Shown: piece by piece, positions 25,878 through 38,059 of the stretch
Position numbering within the stretch: the stretch's first letter is position 1
Layout: every line of letters begins with the position of its first letter
NCBI GenBank assembly: GCA_008360955.1
Contig: LUCM01002408.1
Span: 124,001-188,000, forward strand
From: Fasciolopsis buskii
Lineage: Eukaryota; Platyhelminthes; Trematoda; Plagiorchiida; Fasciolidae
Direction: 5' to 3'
Length of the DNA: 64,000 bases
Program-made: the position numbers and the translations under genes
Notes under the pieces: generated by a model
The model's input: the letters and a program-made list of their open reading frames with translations, nothing else
The model's database searches: none
Told to the model about the DNA's origin: nothing

Positions 25878-25899
25878 ATCTAATCAGCCTTGATTAGAT
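25878..25899. other. Perfect 9-bp hairpin
   Basis: ATCTAATCA-GCCT-TGATTAGAT forms an uninterrupted 9-bp stem with a 4-base loop. No gene is adjacent, and it is not followed by a T run, so no terminator is implied. Confidence 0.6.
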
Positions 25900-27864
25900 A
25901 GTTATCAAGGCAGTTTTGAAACTGGGTCCGTTGTCATATTTTGTGAATGCCATAATGGAGAGTTCACACCTCCCCAATATGCAAACATAATACCTACTAG
26001 GGATAGTAACAAAATGAATTAATGAAAACTGTATACCTATTGTTATAGGACCATATACGGATAAACTGCAGGATTATCATTCCCGGAGGTCGTCAGTACA
26101 ATGACTTTTGTGAACAAGTTACAGACAGCAGAAATTCAGGTTATTATAAGCAATCTGGAACCTGAAAATATGAAGGCACAGTTGACAAGTTGCATTAATC
26201 ATATACAGCAAAAGTGATGAGTACTTTCTAAATTACACCTGCACTTGAGCAACGCACTTTCTGGAGGGAAATGGTAGTATACAAAAGACTGCAAATGTGA
26301 CCAGTTAGTTTTCATGATAAATTTATTGAATAGACTTTGTATGACCGAAGTTAACGTTGATCATCGCGGGTGCAATATAGGTGTCCCATTTAGTCCGGTC
26401 AATTTATAATCTACCAAGTGATATAATAAAGAAAACAAATAAATTTATGATATTTGCTAACGTTTCCTTACACCTAGAGACCTAAGATAATTACCAGTGG
26501 AAATTTTTAAATGCATCAAAATTAGCCGCACCTTTATATACTATGTACTAAATAGAAGTAGTATCTGGGTAACTGAACGAGATCATCTTCGCGATTATTG
26601 GTGCTCGTTGTTTGTGTACGCACAGCAGTGTCCTGTCCAACGGTCATTTTGATTTCAGGCCTCGAAATGATACGCGCTACCAGTTTTGTTCACTCGGCCA
26701 GCTACCGCACTCACCCTCGTTCCAAAGGTTGACCTAATTGAAATGAAGAGGCATTATCAATACATCACATGCTGCTCACGGTACAAATCATACCTTTTCA
26801 TGCATGTATATATAAACTATGAAATACCGACTTACAAGGCAAATGTTACTTCAAGCCCATACCAGTCAAAGCATGGCATTGAAGCATTGGTATTTTTATT
26901 AAACTTATTATTCTTTATCAGTGAGATAATATGTAACATTTTTTTGCTAAGAGCCCAGTGAGATTTGACAGTAATCGAATATTTAACATAAAAAATAAAT
27001 ACGGTCAAATGAGTGACTAATTGCAGACCACTCTTTTGGCATATTTAGTGGAAATTCTGTTCTTTTTGCTTTGTTCCAAGTGATCACGGAGACCGAGGAG
27101 TAAAATCCATCAAACATGGACGCCGCAGATGCACTTACTGTCAAACGTCCTAATCATCCGGCCATCATTTCATGGCGGACACCGTTCAAAGCGGCCCGTC
27201 TTTCGTTTTCTAATGACTACCAAATTCCCCGATCGCTAAGCAACAAACTACCTCCTGCACGTGAAATTTTCACGAGACTGATGAAATCCTCCAGTCAGAT
27301 TCACTCGTAATACTATTGGGAAATTAAATCTAGGAAGATTTGAGATCACACTAAGCCAGTGAGTACTTGTCTCATCTGTAAACTTTTTTTTCAAAATCGT
27401 ACGAGAAGTGCAATAATCATCGGCAGAAAAAAAATCATTCACACGCTACCAAATTCGTTGTCCAATGAAATTGATTCAACCGGATGTCTTCTGGATGAAC
27501 CTCAGATTACATCATGATTTGTCAACTGACAAACTAGGATTGGAGATTTTGTCGTTGTTTTAAATTTAGCTCGCCAAATTCGAAAGATTGTACTTTTGAT
27601 GTGACGCTGGTTTGGAAAATTTACTAGAACTAATGTAATTTTTCCTTAAATTCATTTCACAAAAAAAGCGAATGAACTAAAACCAAACCATAAGTTTTGT
27701 TCAGCGTAGAACAAACAATGCATTGCATTGACGGTAGTCAAAAAACACATCTTGAGAGGATTGAAAACTACAAAGCTATTGTGACAATTAGGCCAGATTG
27801 GAGTTTGTGTCGTTCTTTTGGGATAGAGATAATTAGGTTGAAAGAAGGAAAAATGTTTTGAATG
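25900..27864. other. No gene recognised
   Basis: Frames of 64 to 95 codons occur. One, 27116-27310 plus, begins at a well-placed ATG (catcaaacATGG) and encodes a basic, proline-containing 64-residue peptide without recognised motifs. I do not call it a gene. Confidence 0.45.
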
Positions 27865-27882
27865 ATATATATATATATATAT
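27865..27882. repeat. (AT)9 microsatellite
   Basis: Uninterrupted AT dinucleotides. An open frame starting at 27862 reads through it as tyrosine and isoleucine. Confidence 0.95.
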
Positions 27883-28371
27883 GAAAAAACAAACAAAATC
27901 AGAAAGACTCAACATAATCCTTTGAAAGAAAAAGTTCACAGTAAACTAGGGGGAAGCAGAAAAGCACTGGACGAGGCAGTGTACAAAAGGCTAAAGACAA
28001 AATGTTCTCGAGCCCGGAATGTTTGGCTAACACCTCGAACAAGCCATAAAAGTAAAATTCATTCAATCAATAATCAACTGCCCGAATGCAAACTAACAAA
28101 ATGGTTGACTAAGTGTACAAGACTGATTCATGAGAGGTTAGTGAAGCTTGGCCCGTTTGGTTCAGTTTATCTATGCGAATTAATAGACATTCTTGAGTGT
28201 GGACCCAATAGTTCGGCACTTTATGATGTAACCTACACGGCTGGTGATGTACACTTTGGAGAAGCCATCAATCAAACCTGCAGTCAGAGGGAAGATGCGG
28301 AAGTTCCGGCGAAAGATGTTAGGAGTTTTCGTGTTAGAACCGTCCAGTTTTGCTTCAATGAAGTTATTTAG
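27883..28371 (+). CDS. Open frame of about 160 codons, unknown
   Basis: The frame stays open from the AT repeat to a stop at 28369-28371. After the repeat-derived YIYIY leader the peptide is lysine-rich, then becomes more balanced (LIHERLVKLGPFGSVYLCELIDILECG), with cysteines near its middle and end. I recognise no domain. Length alone is weak evidence: in 64 kb of this base composition an open run of this size is expected by chance with appreciable probability. It could be an exon or a retroelement fragment, or meaningless. Confidence 0.2.
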   Translation, partial: EKTNKIRKTQHNPLKEKVHSKLGGSRKALDEAVYKRLKTKCSRARNVWLTPRTSHKSKIHSINNQLPECKLTKWLTKCTRLIHERLVKLGPFGSVYLCELIDILECGPNSSALYDVTYTAGDVHFGEAINQTCSQREDAEVPAKDVRSFRVRTVQFCFNEVI

Positions 28372-28596
28372 ATATAAACAGAAGTGCCCAAGGGCAGCTC
28401 ACTAGAGCTTATTCTTGAAGTACATTGATGTCCAAAATGGAGAACGAACTCAAACTCATATGAATTTCAACAACGTTGCACCACAGACGCACTGATGTTT
28501 CACTGTCAGTCGTTTTTGATGAATATCAGACCACGAAATTGCTTCAAGAGCCCACGTCGCTTAACGACGAAATCCTATTTGCGGTGGCTTGCGAAA

Positions 28597-28770
28597 GCTG
28601 ACCGTGGCCAAGCGATTAAGGTCGCGGCGTTTGTTCATAAAGGTCGCAGGTTCGAACCCTCCCACCCTCGGTCAACTTTCCCACTTAGCTGCCTTCTGAT
28701 GACCGCGGCTCCCTTCCTGGGAATTGATGTACATTGTTGTTTCATTAATAAAGGAAGTAAGGGATAAAAG
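28597..28770 (+). mobile_element. tRNA-derived SINE, copy 1
   Basis: The head carries A box TGGCCAAGCGATTAAGG (28605-28621), like tRNA-Ser/Leu genes, and a perfect B box GGTTCGAACCC (28649-28659). The body includes CTGCCTTCTGATGACCGCGGC. The tail has ATGTACATTGTT, then AATAAA at 28747-28752 and a GGGATAAAAG end. A diverged copy in the same orientation lies at 35049-35222, sharing the body and tail. These are the hallmarks of a pol III-transcribed, non-autonomous retroposon. Confidence 0.82.
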
Positions 28771-30326
28771 GACCGAAAGCATGGACGTGGTCCGGCATAC
28801 GACGGGTCCGCGTTTCACGAGAGCCCATTGGCGGGCAAAGTTTTGACTTACAAAGTCTACACCCCGTACAGCATAAAAGAGGGTCGGTTATAAACATTTC
28901 CCTGTTTTAGGCAAATCTCGACTAGAGAACGTGGACAAACTGGTCTGAAAAGTTTAGACTGTGACTATCCGAAATGGTTCACACAAAAATGTTGCATGAT
29001 TGTAGTCATTTAATCTGCAGAGATATATGTCCCAAAAGAAGGGACACATGTATAACTACAGCGTTTGACATAAGCCGAGACGTATCACAGAATAAAAATA
29101 CCTTCCGGTTCAACTAATTATCTTGCATAACACATTATTGTATTCGATAAACCAAAATGAGACAAGCCCGACGTTTATATTAACTCCAACTAAAAACAGC
29201 AAACTCAGTTTGATTTGAAGCATGAAGAATAGAACGCCAATTCACTAGCGGAATGAACTAGCACCTGTCTAGGAACAGTGGCTCTCATGGATCCAGAATG
29301 TTCACGGGCCGTACTATATTTCATTTGCCTGATACTGAGCACCAAATGGACAGAGTAAAGTGTTCCTTGATTATCATCTGACCTCGAAATCCGAGACTGT
29401 TGCTTCTCGAGAAAACAACAATCACCCGCAGACTTCTACCAGATTTGCATACACGAAAGCAGTTAGTCGTGTTGTCCCAACTCACAGATATGACAAGTAA
29501 AAGTATCTGACACTTTAGATTCTTGTGTATTCTTAATAACAACATAACAACAGCAGTTGCTACACGTGTCCATCCCGATTCTTATTGCAATGATGCATTA
29601 TTCAGTCATTTGTCCGCTATCAACTGACTGACGGTACAGAAAATTCATGTCTCATATTATTCCTGTTTATACCATTATTCTTGTTTTTTCCAATGGAATC
29701 AAGGTAACTGGATGCTTTAAATTTCCGTTTACACATGCAATGTTGACAGTGTGTCCACGGCCTCATTTTGCGGGCAAGTGAATGCTGAAACACGTTTTGT
29801 TCACTCACGATAACTGGTCACGCCGCAAACCCACCACACGATAATAGGTTACGTTCATGGTTAAAGGCAATGTGCTAATCAGTTTCCATTGGTGTGAATA
29901 AGTGAGAAGCATGAGGCGCCGCTTAAAATTGCCCTAAGTTTATGACATGACGAAGTCATAAAATGTGGTAGCTATCAATACCAAACTGTAGTACGAATTG
30001 CGTTGGAAGTATAAAAAATTAGCAGGTGAAAATCGGGATTATAAATGGCGGCTTTGGAGATTTCCTTGTTGACGATGGGCGTAGTATTATTGAACTAATA
30101 CAACACGGTGTGTTAATTCTAATAAAACCATTATGTAATTAGTGCCAAAATATTCTTCTTTTCCTTGGACACAAGGAGTTTGTTCGACGGAGACAGTGTC
30201 GTATTAGAAGGCCGATACATGGAATGACAATGCGCACGAGGTTCGTCAAATGCCATGCTTTGCCAATGGATTAGCAATAATTACCCCAGAAATATGTGCA
30301 CGTACATATTTATGACTGTAAATTTA
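28771..30326. other. No gene recognised
   Basis: Frames of up to 74 codons only (29321-29545 minus). No repeats were detected by eye. Confidence 0.5.
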
Positions 30327-30344
30327 CATATATATATATATATA
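30327..30344. repeat. (TA)n microsatellite
   Basis: Uninterrupted TA/AT dinucleotides followed by TACGTGCG. Confidence 0.95.
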
Positions 30345-30449
30345 CGTGCGTACATCGATATAGATTTATACCTACGTTTAAACAGGTGTTTAGTCGACCA
30401 CACCCGAAATAATATTTGCTTGGTTTCTATTAAAGTAAAAGAGAAAAAA

Positions 30450-30545
30450 TATACATATATGTAATGCATATATGTATATATGGGCATATATACCTTTAGG
30501 TATGCGGGCATATATATACATATATATGTATACGTACGTGTACAT
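30450..30545. repeat. TATA/TACGTA-rich low-complexity tract
   Basis: ATATATGTATATATG, GGGCATATATAC and TACATATATATGTATACGTACGTG runs form an AT-rich, locally palindromic tract. Both strands are open through it, giving tyrosine/isoleucine-rich frames that are artefacts. Confidence 0.85.
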
Positions 30546-33500
30546 GTGTGTACCAAATTATACATTTATCTGTACATATGTCTGCAAATATTTACTAGTC
30601 TTGTCATAAATCTTGCAACAGATGCGACATGGGCACGTTCGGCCTCAGCAGGGCGACAACATAAAGCAAATAATTGATTTTCTATTGTATTTTTATTTAA
30701 TTAAATAATAGCCTAGAAATCTGGCCGAGTTCCCAAAGCGTGGCACATCGCGAGTCCGTTAGGAAGAACGAATTGCGACTTATTCACAACAATTTTTGGT
30801 ATCCATCGCTTGAAATCCAGCATCGATTGATCATGGCAATCGATATGCTAGCCAATGCCGCTCATTATTTTTTCGGTCATTTTGATTTGACTACTAGCAA
30901 ATTCGGTATAAAATTGTTTTTATCACCTCCTATTTTAGGAAATTTTGGAACTCCTACGGCAATATCCACTAATCACGTTGCATAAAATAAATTATCGCGC
31001 AGTGATAGGAAACATATTTTGGATAGGATCAAGATTCAGCCTGTGGTATGCTTTTAGTTGAAACACACACTAGACCAGACGGCGCTTTCATCCAGTCAAC
31101 TTCGAATTGAACGAAAACCATTTTATTGAGCATAACGTGCCTACTGAACTCCAGTAGAGTAATATACGATTTTTCTTCCGGAGATGCATTTGCCAGTCTG
31201 CTTTTGCTAGAACAAACGAATCATCTCTGTCATCACAAAGCAGAAACTTCGCTTTTCCGCAGTACATCCGCTTTTGATCCATTCGATTTTTATTTTACTC
31301 GTTTGAGAGCAAACAATGCGGATGAGAATAAGAATGCTCAATAACAATTTCGAAGAAATTTCTTCTACGAAAGTTCATTTTCTAAGTGCTTTCAAGGTCA
31401 CCATATGGAGTGCTTCCAACAACAAAACAAATAGGTCCAGGGGATAAGAAGCTCGGCATTTTCTGCTATTGCATAAAGCCATTTTATTCTCTGTTTTATC
31501 GATCCATGTTAGCGACCAAGTATCCGGGATAAAAAGTCAAGCAAAGTGAATCACTTAATCAAATCGAACTTTAAATGACGATTCTGTATCTCATACCTAT
31601 TTGTATTGAATAAACCGAAGTTTGACTTTATAATCGGTCCATAATCGGTACAGGGTAACCAGGCAAGATTAACATACGTCACAGCTGCCGGATAGCTGAT
31701 ACCACGGACGTTTTAAGACCTGTCCCATTCGTCCTTGGTTGACGCTAATCCGAAGTTTTGCATCCATAGAGATGTGCGCTCGCTAACAATTTTGATTATC
31801 ATAGACAAGCCACTATAACGTCGACACCTGTCCATCAGGACCAGAAAATGACGGAAGGCAATCCTCACATGGGGACAGGCAGGTTGTAGTGCGTTCAACT
31901 GCACCAAGCTGTGGTCAACCGGTACCGTTCTCACCTTACCCGCTGACAATAAAATGTCCTCCATGATGTTTTTCCAGCGGCGAAAACTTAAACCACTTTC
32001 ATTCAGCTACAGGTTGTAGAAAAATGAGCACCGCAACCCGCAGTCATCCACCAAGATACAATACCAAAGGACCTACCCATCGCAGTTCAGTTGGTGGATG
32101 GAATCAGCTAAAATGGCCTCGCGGTATCTGCCTACCAAATAACGGATACTATGCGGAACGAAAAAAAGGAAATCCGACAACGCTTTTTCATTCTTAAAGT
32201 CGCAGCCTCCCATATTCTTGCAATAAATCTTTCATGGGGACGACATCTTTGCAACCGTCCATCAGCCATAACACTGTTGATGTTCCTTACAGTTAACTGC
32301 CGGTCAAACTTCGCTCTAGCATCTCGACAGATTTCCCTAGCACTGTTAAAAGTTGTCATTAAAAGCATCACATGTACCTCTTGGCCCGGAATTAGTTTCC
32401 TGTTGCGCACATAACACCTTTCATAAGCCTTATGCGGCCAATGATTGTGTTGAGGGCTATACCCACTGACTTTATGCTATTTTCATACACTCCACTGCCG
32501 GACACCGGCTATTTGGGAATCTGAAACTGAAATTTAATTTCCGTAATTTATTACTCACCTCCATCCAGGTCGTGGTCTACACAAGTTGTACACACAACGA
32601 AATTCACCAATAATATTACGAGAGAAGGATGGCAAGAACGCGAGTGTTCTCGGAGTCTAATCTTGGACCTTCTACTGTGATATTTATAATAACAACTCGA
32701 TATTTGTCATTGAAAAATGCGAAAACACAGCTTCAAAATTCAGAAGAGTTTTAAGAAAAGCAAATCGCTCTAGAAGAAATCTCCGCATCAACAACGCTCG
32801 TCGCAGTCGCGTTCTCACAATAAGCCATAGCAGCTATTCGTACTCAACTAGTATGGGTTTCGGTTGTGCAATTATATGCACCTGCCAGCAGAGATTTAAG
32901 GAAATCATAACACCAACAAAATATGCCATTTCATTTGTCTTCATTAGAAACATTTCGTATTCAGATCGTCTTAGAAAGAAATCCCCGTGTCAATGGATCA
33001 TTCATAACTTGATCTGTCATCTCCAATTGCTTGTGGTTTCAAACCTAACGATTCCCAAACTTATTCAAAACACGAAATGAGGTCTGATACGAGTCTGGGC
33101 GTTCTGATGCAAATAGGACATATTGTGCACAAAATCGTTGCGCATTAAGAAGGGGCATATGAGGGAATAATTCGAGAACTTTTGCTATCAAACTGTGCTC
33201 CTTGGGCGAAGTACGAAACACTGGAATGAGTGGCAAGGTTCTAAGTATTCATATAAATATCCTAGTCAACGGTTGCATTATTTGCCGCAGGTACTGACTA
33301 ATTCAAAGCAATTCGACATTTTTGGTTTAAATGGGTCTGTAATTGATTTTTACTGGTCCATCTAGCTAACACAAACTGCCCGTGTTGGTATTAAAATCTG
33401 CAGACTTTCCATCATGAAGTCTGCAATAATTCACAAAAATATATTATTTTATAAAATGATTTGTTTCCCAAACCAAAGGTTTTAAAATATTGCAGAATTT

Positions 33501-35048
33501 GCAGTTTAAGTGAATCTTTTACAAGTGATTACATTCAACGCTGCCCTGCAAATTATCCCAACTGGGAAGCCCAAGGGTAGATTGCTGCAGATTTAGGCGA
33601 AACTCACATGAGGTGTCATCGCTGTTGCTAATCGTCTAAATCAGTAGGTTAGCATACACTATTTCCCCGATTAGGCCATCCATTAAATTTGCGTACATCG
33701 TAACACCCTCTCGAGTGATTATACACCTTTTATTTCATCATATCGTCAAGGATTTTTTATAAAAACATTTAAAATTGAATAGCTCTTCTAATATGGAAGC
33801 TTCAAAAATAGCCGGAAAATATGATCATCACTTGACTTGAACCTAATGCTTGTAAGCATCTGAGCAATGAATTGGTCAATTCTCCAAATATATTAGCCTG
33901 CTGGTGTGAACGACCGTTTAGAAGAGACTGTGCGCTCAACGTTTCGGCACTTTAATGTGAATGACAAGGAGTCGAGTCTACTCATCGATCACTTATAGGT
34001 TTCGCCAACCCCTTAAGGGCCAGGCTTCTGTTCTCGAAAATTTTACGCGTTGTTATATCTAAAGCAAGTAGCAATAAACAGCAAAATGTTAGTGATAAAA
34101 CAGTTTGGACAAGAATTTCTTATCGAGTGGTCATATGACCGGAATGTTTTGTGACCAAGTATCAGTCTCTGTTATACCATTCTGTCGAACAAAAGTAAAA
34201 CCCCCCTCTATGCGCTCAGAAACAATTTGTCCAGACTCTTAAACTTCCCTGGCCCACTTGTCATTATCTAACAAGTGGTCTACAACCTGATTGTGTGACA
34301 AATTGACCAATTACACATACACACAGACGCATTCTTAGAGTTGTGAACTGATGTGAATGCAAACGGACAATTTCCTTTGAACCATCTCCAGACCATATTT
34401 AATGTTATGTATTGGCATGAATACGAATAACTGAAAACGAGCTTGTTCGCCACGCTGTGTTGTTCTCAATGTGTTCTGTGGGATTTTTCAAACGTTTAAA
34501 GGTAAAACCGTTAATGATTTTCACAGTGATGAGACATCAGTTTCGTGAAACAAATGCTACTGCACGGACGTATGTTGCCAGTTACCCTTTTCCATGTAAA
34601 ACAACTACGGTTGTATGAAAAGGTGTATTACTAACAATTTATCCAAAAGATTGCATGTTGTCAGGCCCCGAATCCGAGTGAAATTCGCCAGTATTCCTTT
34701 ATCTGACCAGTGCTCCAAAGTTCACGATCTCAGGACAATACCCAAGAGAGTGCGAGATTTTGTTATGCGTTCCAATAATTTTCACTTTGAAATCGATTTG
34801 GGGAGTAACATGCTGAAGCAGTAAAGTTAACAACTTGTCTAATGGTTCCGGTGAGTATGTCAAACATGCCCTATCTCCGTGTGAATATAAATCACCGAGA
34901 TTCTGTTTACCGCAATAGCAAACAAACAATTTTTGTCGCAGATCACCTTTGTCTACATGGTCACGGCAGTTATCGTGGACACGGGCAAACGTTCCGACAA
35001 GGAGTAAATTCGATGTGATCTCTCTCAACTTAGTGCCGACTTTTTGGT
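30546..35048. other. No gene firmly recognised
   Basis: Frames up to about 110 codons are present. At 32132-32410 and 31713-31964 the minus strand is open for 92 and 83 codons, with fairly protein-like composition (EICRDARAKFDRQL; WMQNFGL). A minus frame at 34699-35127 (142 codons) runs into the SINE at 35049, so its start is in repeat sequence. I could not assign any of these to a family. Confidence 0.4.
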
Positions 35049-35222
35049 ACCGGTGGCCAGGCGGATAAGTTCGTAGCATTTCGACGTGAACGTCGCTGAT
35101 CCTCCCACTGCCGGCCAATTTCTCCACTTGGAAGACCTCTGTTGGCCGCGGCCCCCTTCCTGAAAAATGATGTACATTGTTCCTTCGTGAATAAAGGAAG
35201 TAAACGATAAAAGATAAAAGAT
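35049..35222 (+). mobile_element. tRNA-derived SINE, copy 2 (decayed)
   Basis: Same family as 28597-28770: GGTGGCCAGGCGGATAAG stands where the A box should be and the B box is lost. The body (CTGTTGGCCGCGGCCCCCTTCCT) and tail are conserved: ATGTACATTGTTCCTTC, AATAAA at 35190-35195, then GGAAGTAA. The tail ends in repeated GATAAAA units. This copy is older or more mutated than the first. Confidence 0.8.
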
Positions 35223-38059
35223 AGTGGTATCGAAATGCATAAACAATCCAAGTCGGAATTTCTCTCGAGGCAGACGTTTGTTATTTACATCCAACCCAGC
35301 AGGCTTCGTGAATCGAAATTCGCATGCAGATTGAACTCCTTGATGTTCATTTTACCTTAGACGGACCTGATCCCGGTTCGCTTTACTGTTCCAAAACTTT
35401 CTAACAGACAATAACAATTGGTTTGTTTGTTTGTAATGTTACATTTATATACCTCTGAAAAATTATGGATATGTTTTTAGGTTAACCTAGAACAACAACA
35501 ACAATGAAGCGCTGGAATCCAGAAAACGACTCGACCAACCACAGGAGTTGCAATCAATCTTGGTTCCAATTTTTGGATTTTCCAACAAATGCAGCAGCCT
35601 AAGATGGCCCTGTTTCTTCCACTTCTCGTATACATTATTTCGGATTATATATTTTGTTGTGGATTTTTTTAGAAAATCGGACCAGATTGCCAAGCCGTGG
35701 TTAGAACCAATTACAGATTAGTCGCAATGTCGGTAAGCATAATGACGGCGCACATTGTTTCAATCCTTTCAGTTGTTTATTTTTCCGTTCAGTATAAATT
35801 GCCCTTAGCCGTTTTATGGGGCAGTCCAAAAACTATCATATTCTAGTTTGACTGTGTAAGTGTTGATACCCGGTTGATTCTAAGTTTCTAGTCGGATTGG
35901 CTTCTCTGCATTTACGCCTTTCAAATAGGTTTGGCAATCGATTTGAAGATGGCTCTCCCAATAAGTATATTAAAACATTCATGCGGTTGTGAATTTAGTT
36001 TATTTTGCAGTTCGTAGTTGACCACAACCTGTGATGCTAGTCCCTAATCATCCTACAGTGTAATTTCAACATTTTAATTAACCACATCATTTTTTTCAAT
36101 AGAAATATTAAACCATGTAGCTAGCTAGTTTCTTGATGCCATGAATGTTGGCTGATGGAAAACGAAAGTGATGTTACCAAGCGATGTAAGCTAAACAGCA
36201 AAGATATTATTTTAACAGAACAGTAGTTTGACTTAAAGTATTGCCAGTATTCATGCCCTGTAATTTTTGACGAAAGCAAATAAAGTATTTTGCCCTAATT
36301 GTTAATTCTGTCGTCGCAAGTTGTTTGCACCCGATATCCTGGCAGTCATTCACTGCCTCGTATCACATTTTCACTCGTTAGTGACTCTTTTTTCTTGTTC
36401 GCAATAATTTTATAGTGACAATGCTTGTACCCAAAAGCAAGGAGACTTTTCAGCGATGCTAAGTAAAATTTAGGCAACAAGACAGATTGATAACATTTTA
36501 AAATTTCTCGACTAGGTAAAGTTTTGGGGATATGATGTTTGCAGACTTGTTAGTATAGAGATTGACGAAGAAAAAAACACGGAACCAGTCACAAAAAAAT
36601 GTTGCATCTCAGAGCATCTGGAAAGGGAGATACACGACCAGTTACGGTAATCACAAAAGCACAGAGCTATAGTCCATCTGCTCGGAATTAATGAATTGTG
36701 TCAAAAAATAAATGTCTCTCTTGCAGTAATAAGCGAACTAATAACCAGAAATTGTCCGCGTTAGTGTCTGCTTAATCAGAAGATATTAAACTTGAGGAAC
36801 GCAGTTAATTGGCGCATTTAGCTCCATTGTATAACCAAGCATATGAAGGTAATCGTTAAGCGGTTTTTCGTGTAATGCTTCTGATATTACAACCTATCTC
36901 CCAAGTGCCAAGGAGTTGCTGAACATATTTAAAAAAGTTCATTGCAAATAAAGACAAAAAATGTTGATTCTGATAGTGTTTATGCTACATCTTGTTGATT
37001 ACGTCAACGGGGTTTCGGTTGGTGCACTTGCATTTCCGTTTAACCATAGCAGAACAAAAAGCCTGCAACCCTTTTCTGAGGTGAACTGTTACACTTTTCA
37101 ACGGCGAAAGATATGAACAAATCACCGCATGCGCCTCATTTCTAAACCACAAAGATACCTAATACGTTACGTTATTTAGTGAAAGTATTAGCGACAAAAT
37201 GTCATGGCCAGGAGTGAACTTATTCCAAAGTGTTTTCAGTTCAGTTCAGTAAGCGCAACCATCAACCTAGCACCAAAGTACGCTGGTTATTACCTCAAAA
37301 TGATCATCTACTCAAGGGGAAATTCGAATGAGAAATGGGAAAGATTGACTGTAGGACAATCGATTGAAGAACTAAGCACAAGGAAGAAGTTTCCAACCCT
37401 AATATATATTTCCCAATTCGAAATCGATTTTGCTGTGAGATTGACCAACAGTAGTCTCCGTCAAGAAGAAGTTGGTCCCTGCCAACTTGCCGAAAGATAA
37501 GAGTAGATAAAGATGCATTTTACCAATCAATTGAATAAAATTGGTAAAAAGAAAAAAAACGTTTTTTGCTAACTTCTCAATCGAGATTATGCTTCTATGG
37601 TATAGTACATCAACTTTAAACCATTATTTGAATCATTTTAGCCAAAAGCACTGTCAACAGCACTTTCTCACAAATTCCGGTTAGTCCATCTGGAGTATGA
37701 TTCAGCCTTTGTCCCCTTGGCTGGCATATAAGCTGTAAACAGTCTCATTTGCACAGCCAACTTGTGTTTTCTAAATTATTTTTCTCCTTTTTCTCTTCGA
37801 AAACAGGCAAATAAATTCAGATGGCATTAAACGGTATGAGATCCAAGTGCAAAAAGTTTTCTGGCATGAGACAAGAAATATTACCGAATTTTGGCACGAA
37901 TCAGCACAAATTTAGGTTTAGTTAGCTAAACACCATCACGAATCGAACGGTTTTCGTCATTTTTCACACAACCCAGTACACGGGTCAGATTATCTTTCCT
38001 GAGTAATGCCGAGTTAAGCTATTGATAAGTAGATGGTAGTTGTTTACGCAAAATCTCAT
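35223..38059. other. No gene recognised
   Basis: The sequence is notably AT-rich. The only longer frame is 37204-37500 plus (98 codons), with no recognisable motif. No repeat families were identified by eye. Confidence 0.5.

Noticed and set aside
28597..28672. Functional tRNA gene of Ser/Leu type
   Set aside because: Excellent A and B boxes, but it is fused to a SINE body and tail repeated at 35.05 kb.
30255..30677. Overlapping tyrosine/isoleucine-rich frames on both strands
   Set aside because: They are translations of TATA/TACGTA low-complexity sequence, which lacks stops on both strands.
31713..32410. Tyrosine-phosphatase-like string (WLVYDNQN) in a minus frame
   Set aside because: A single short resemblance with stops around it and no other phosphatase motif.
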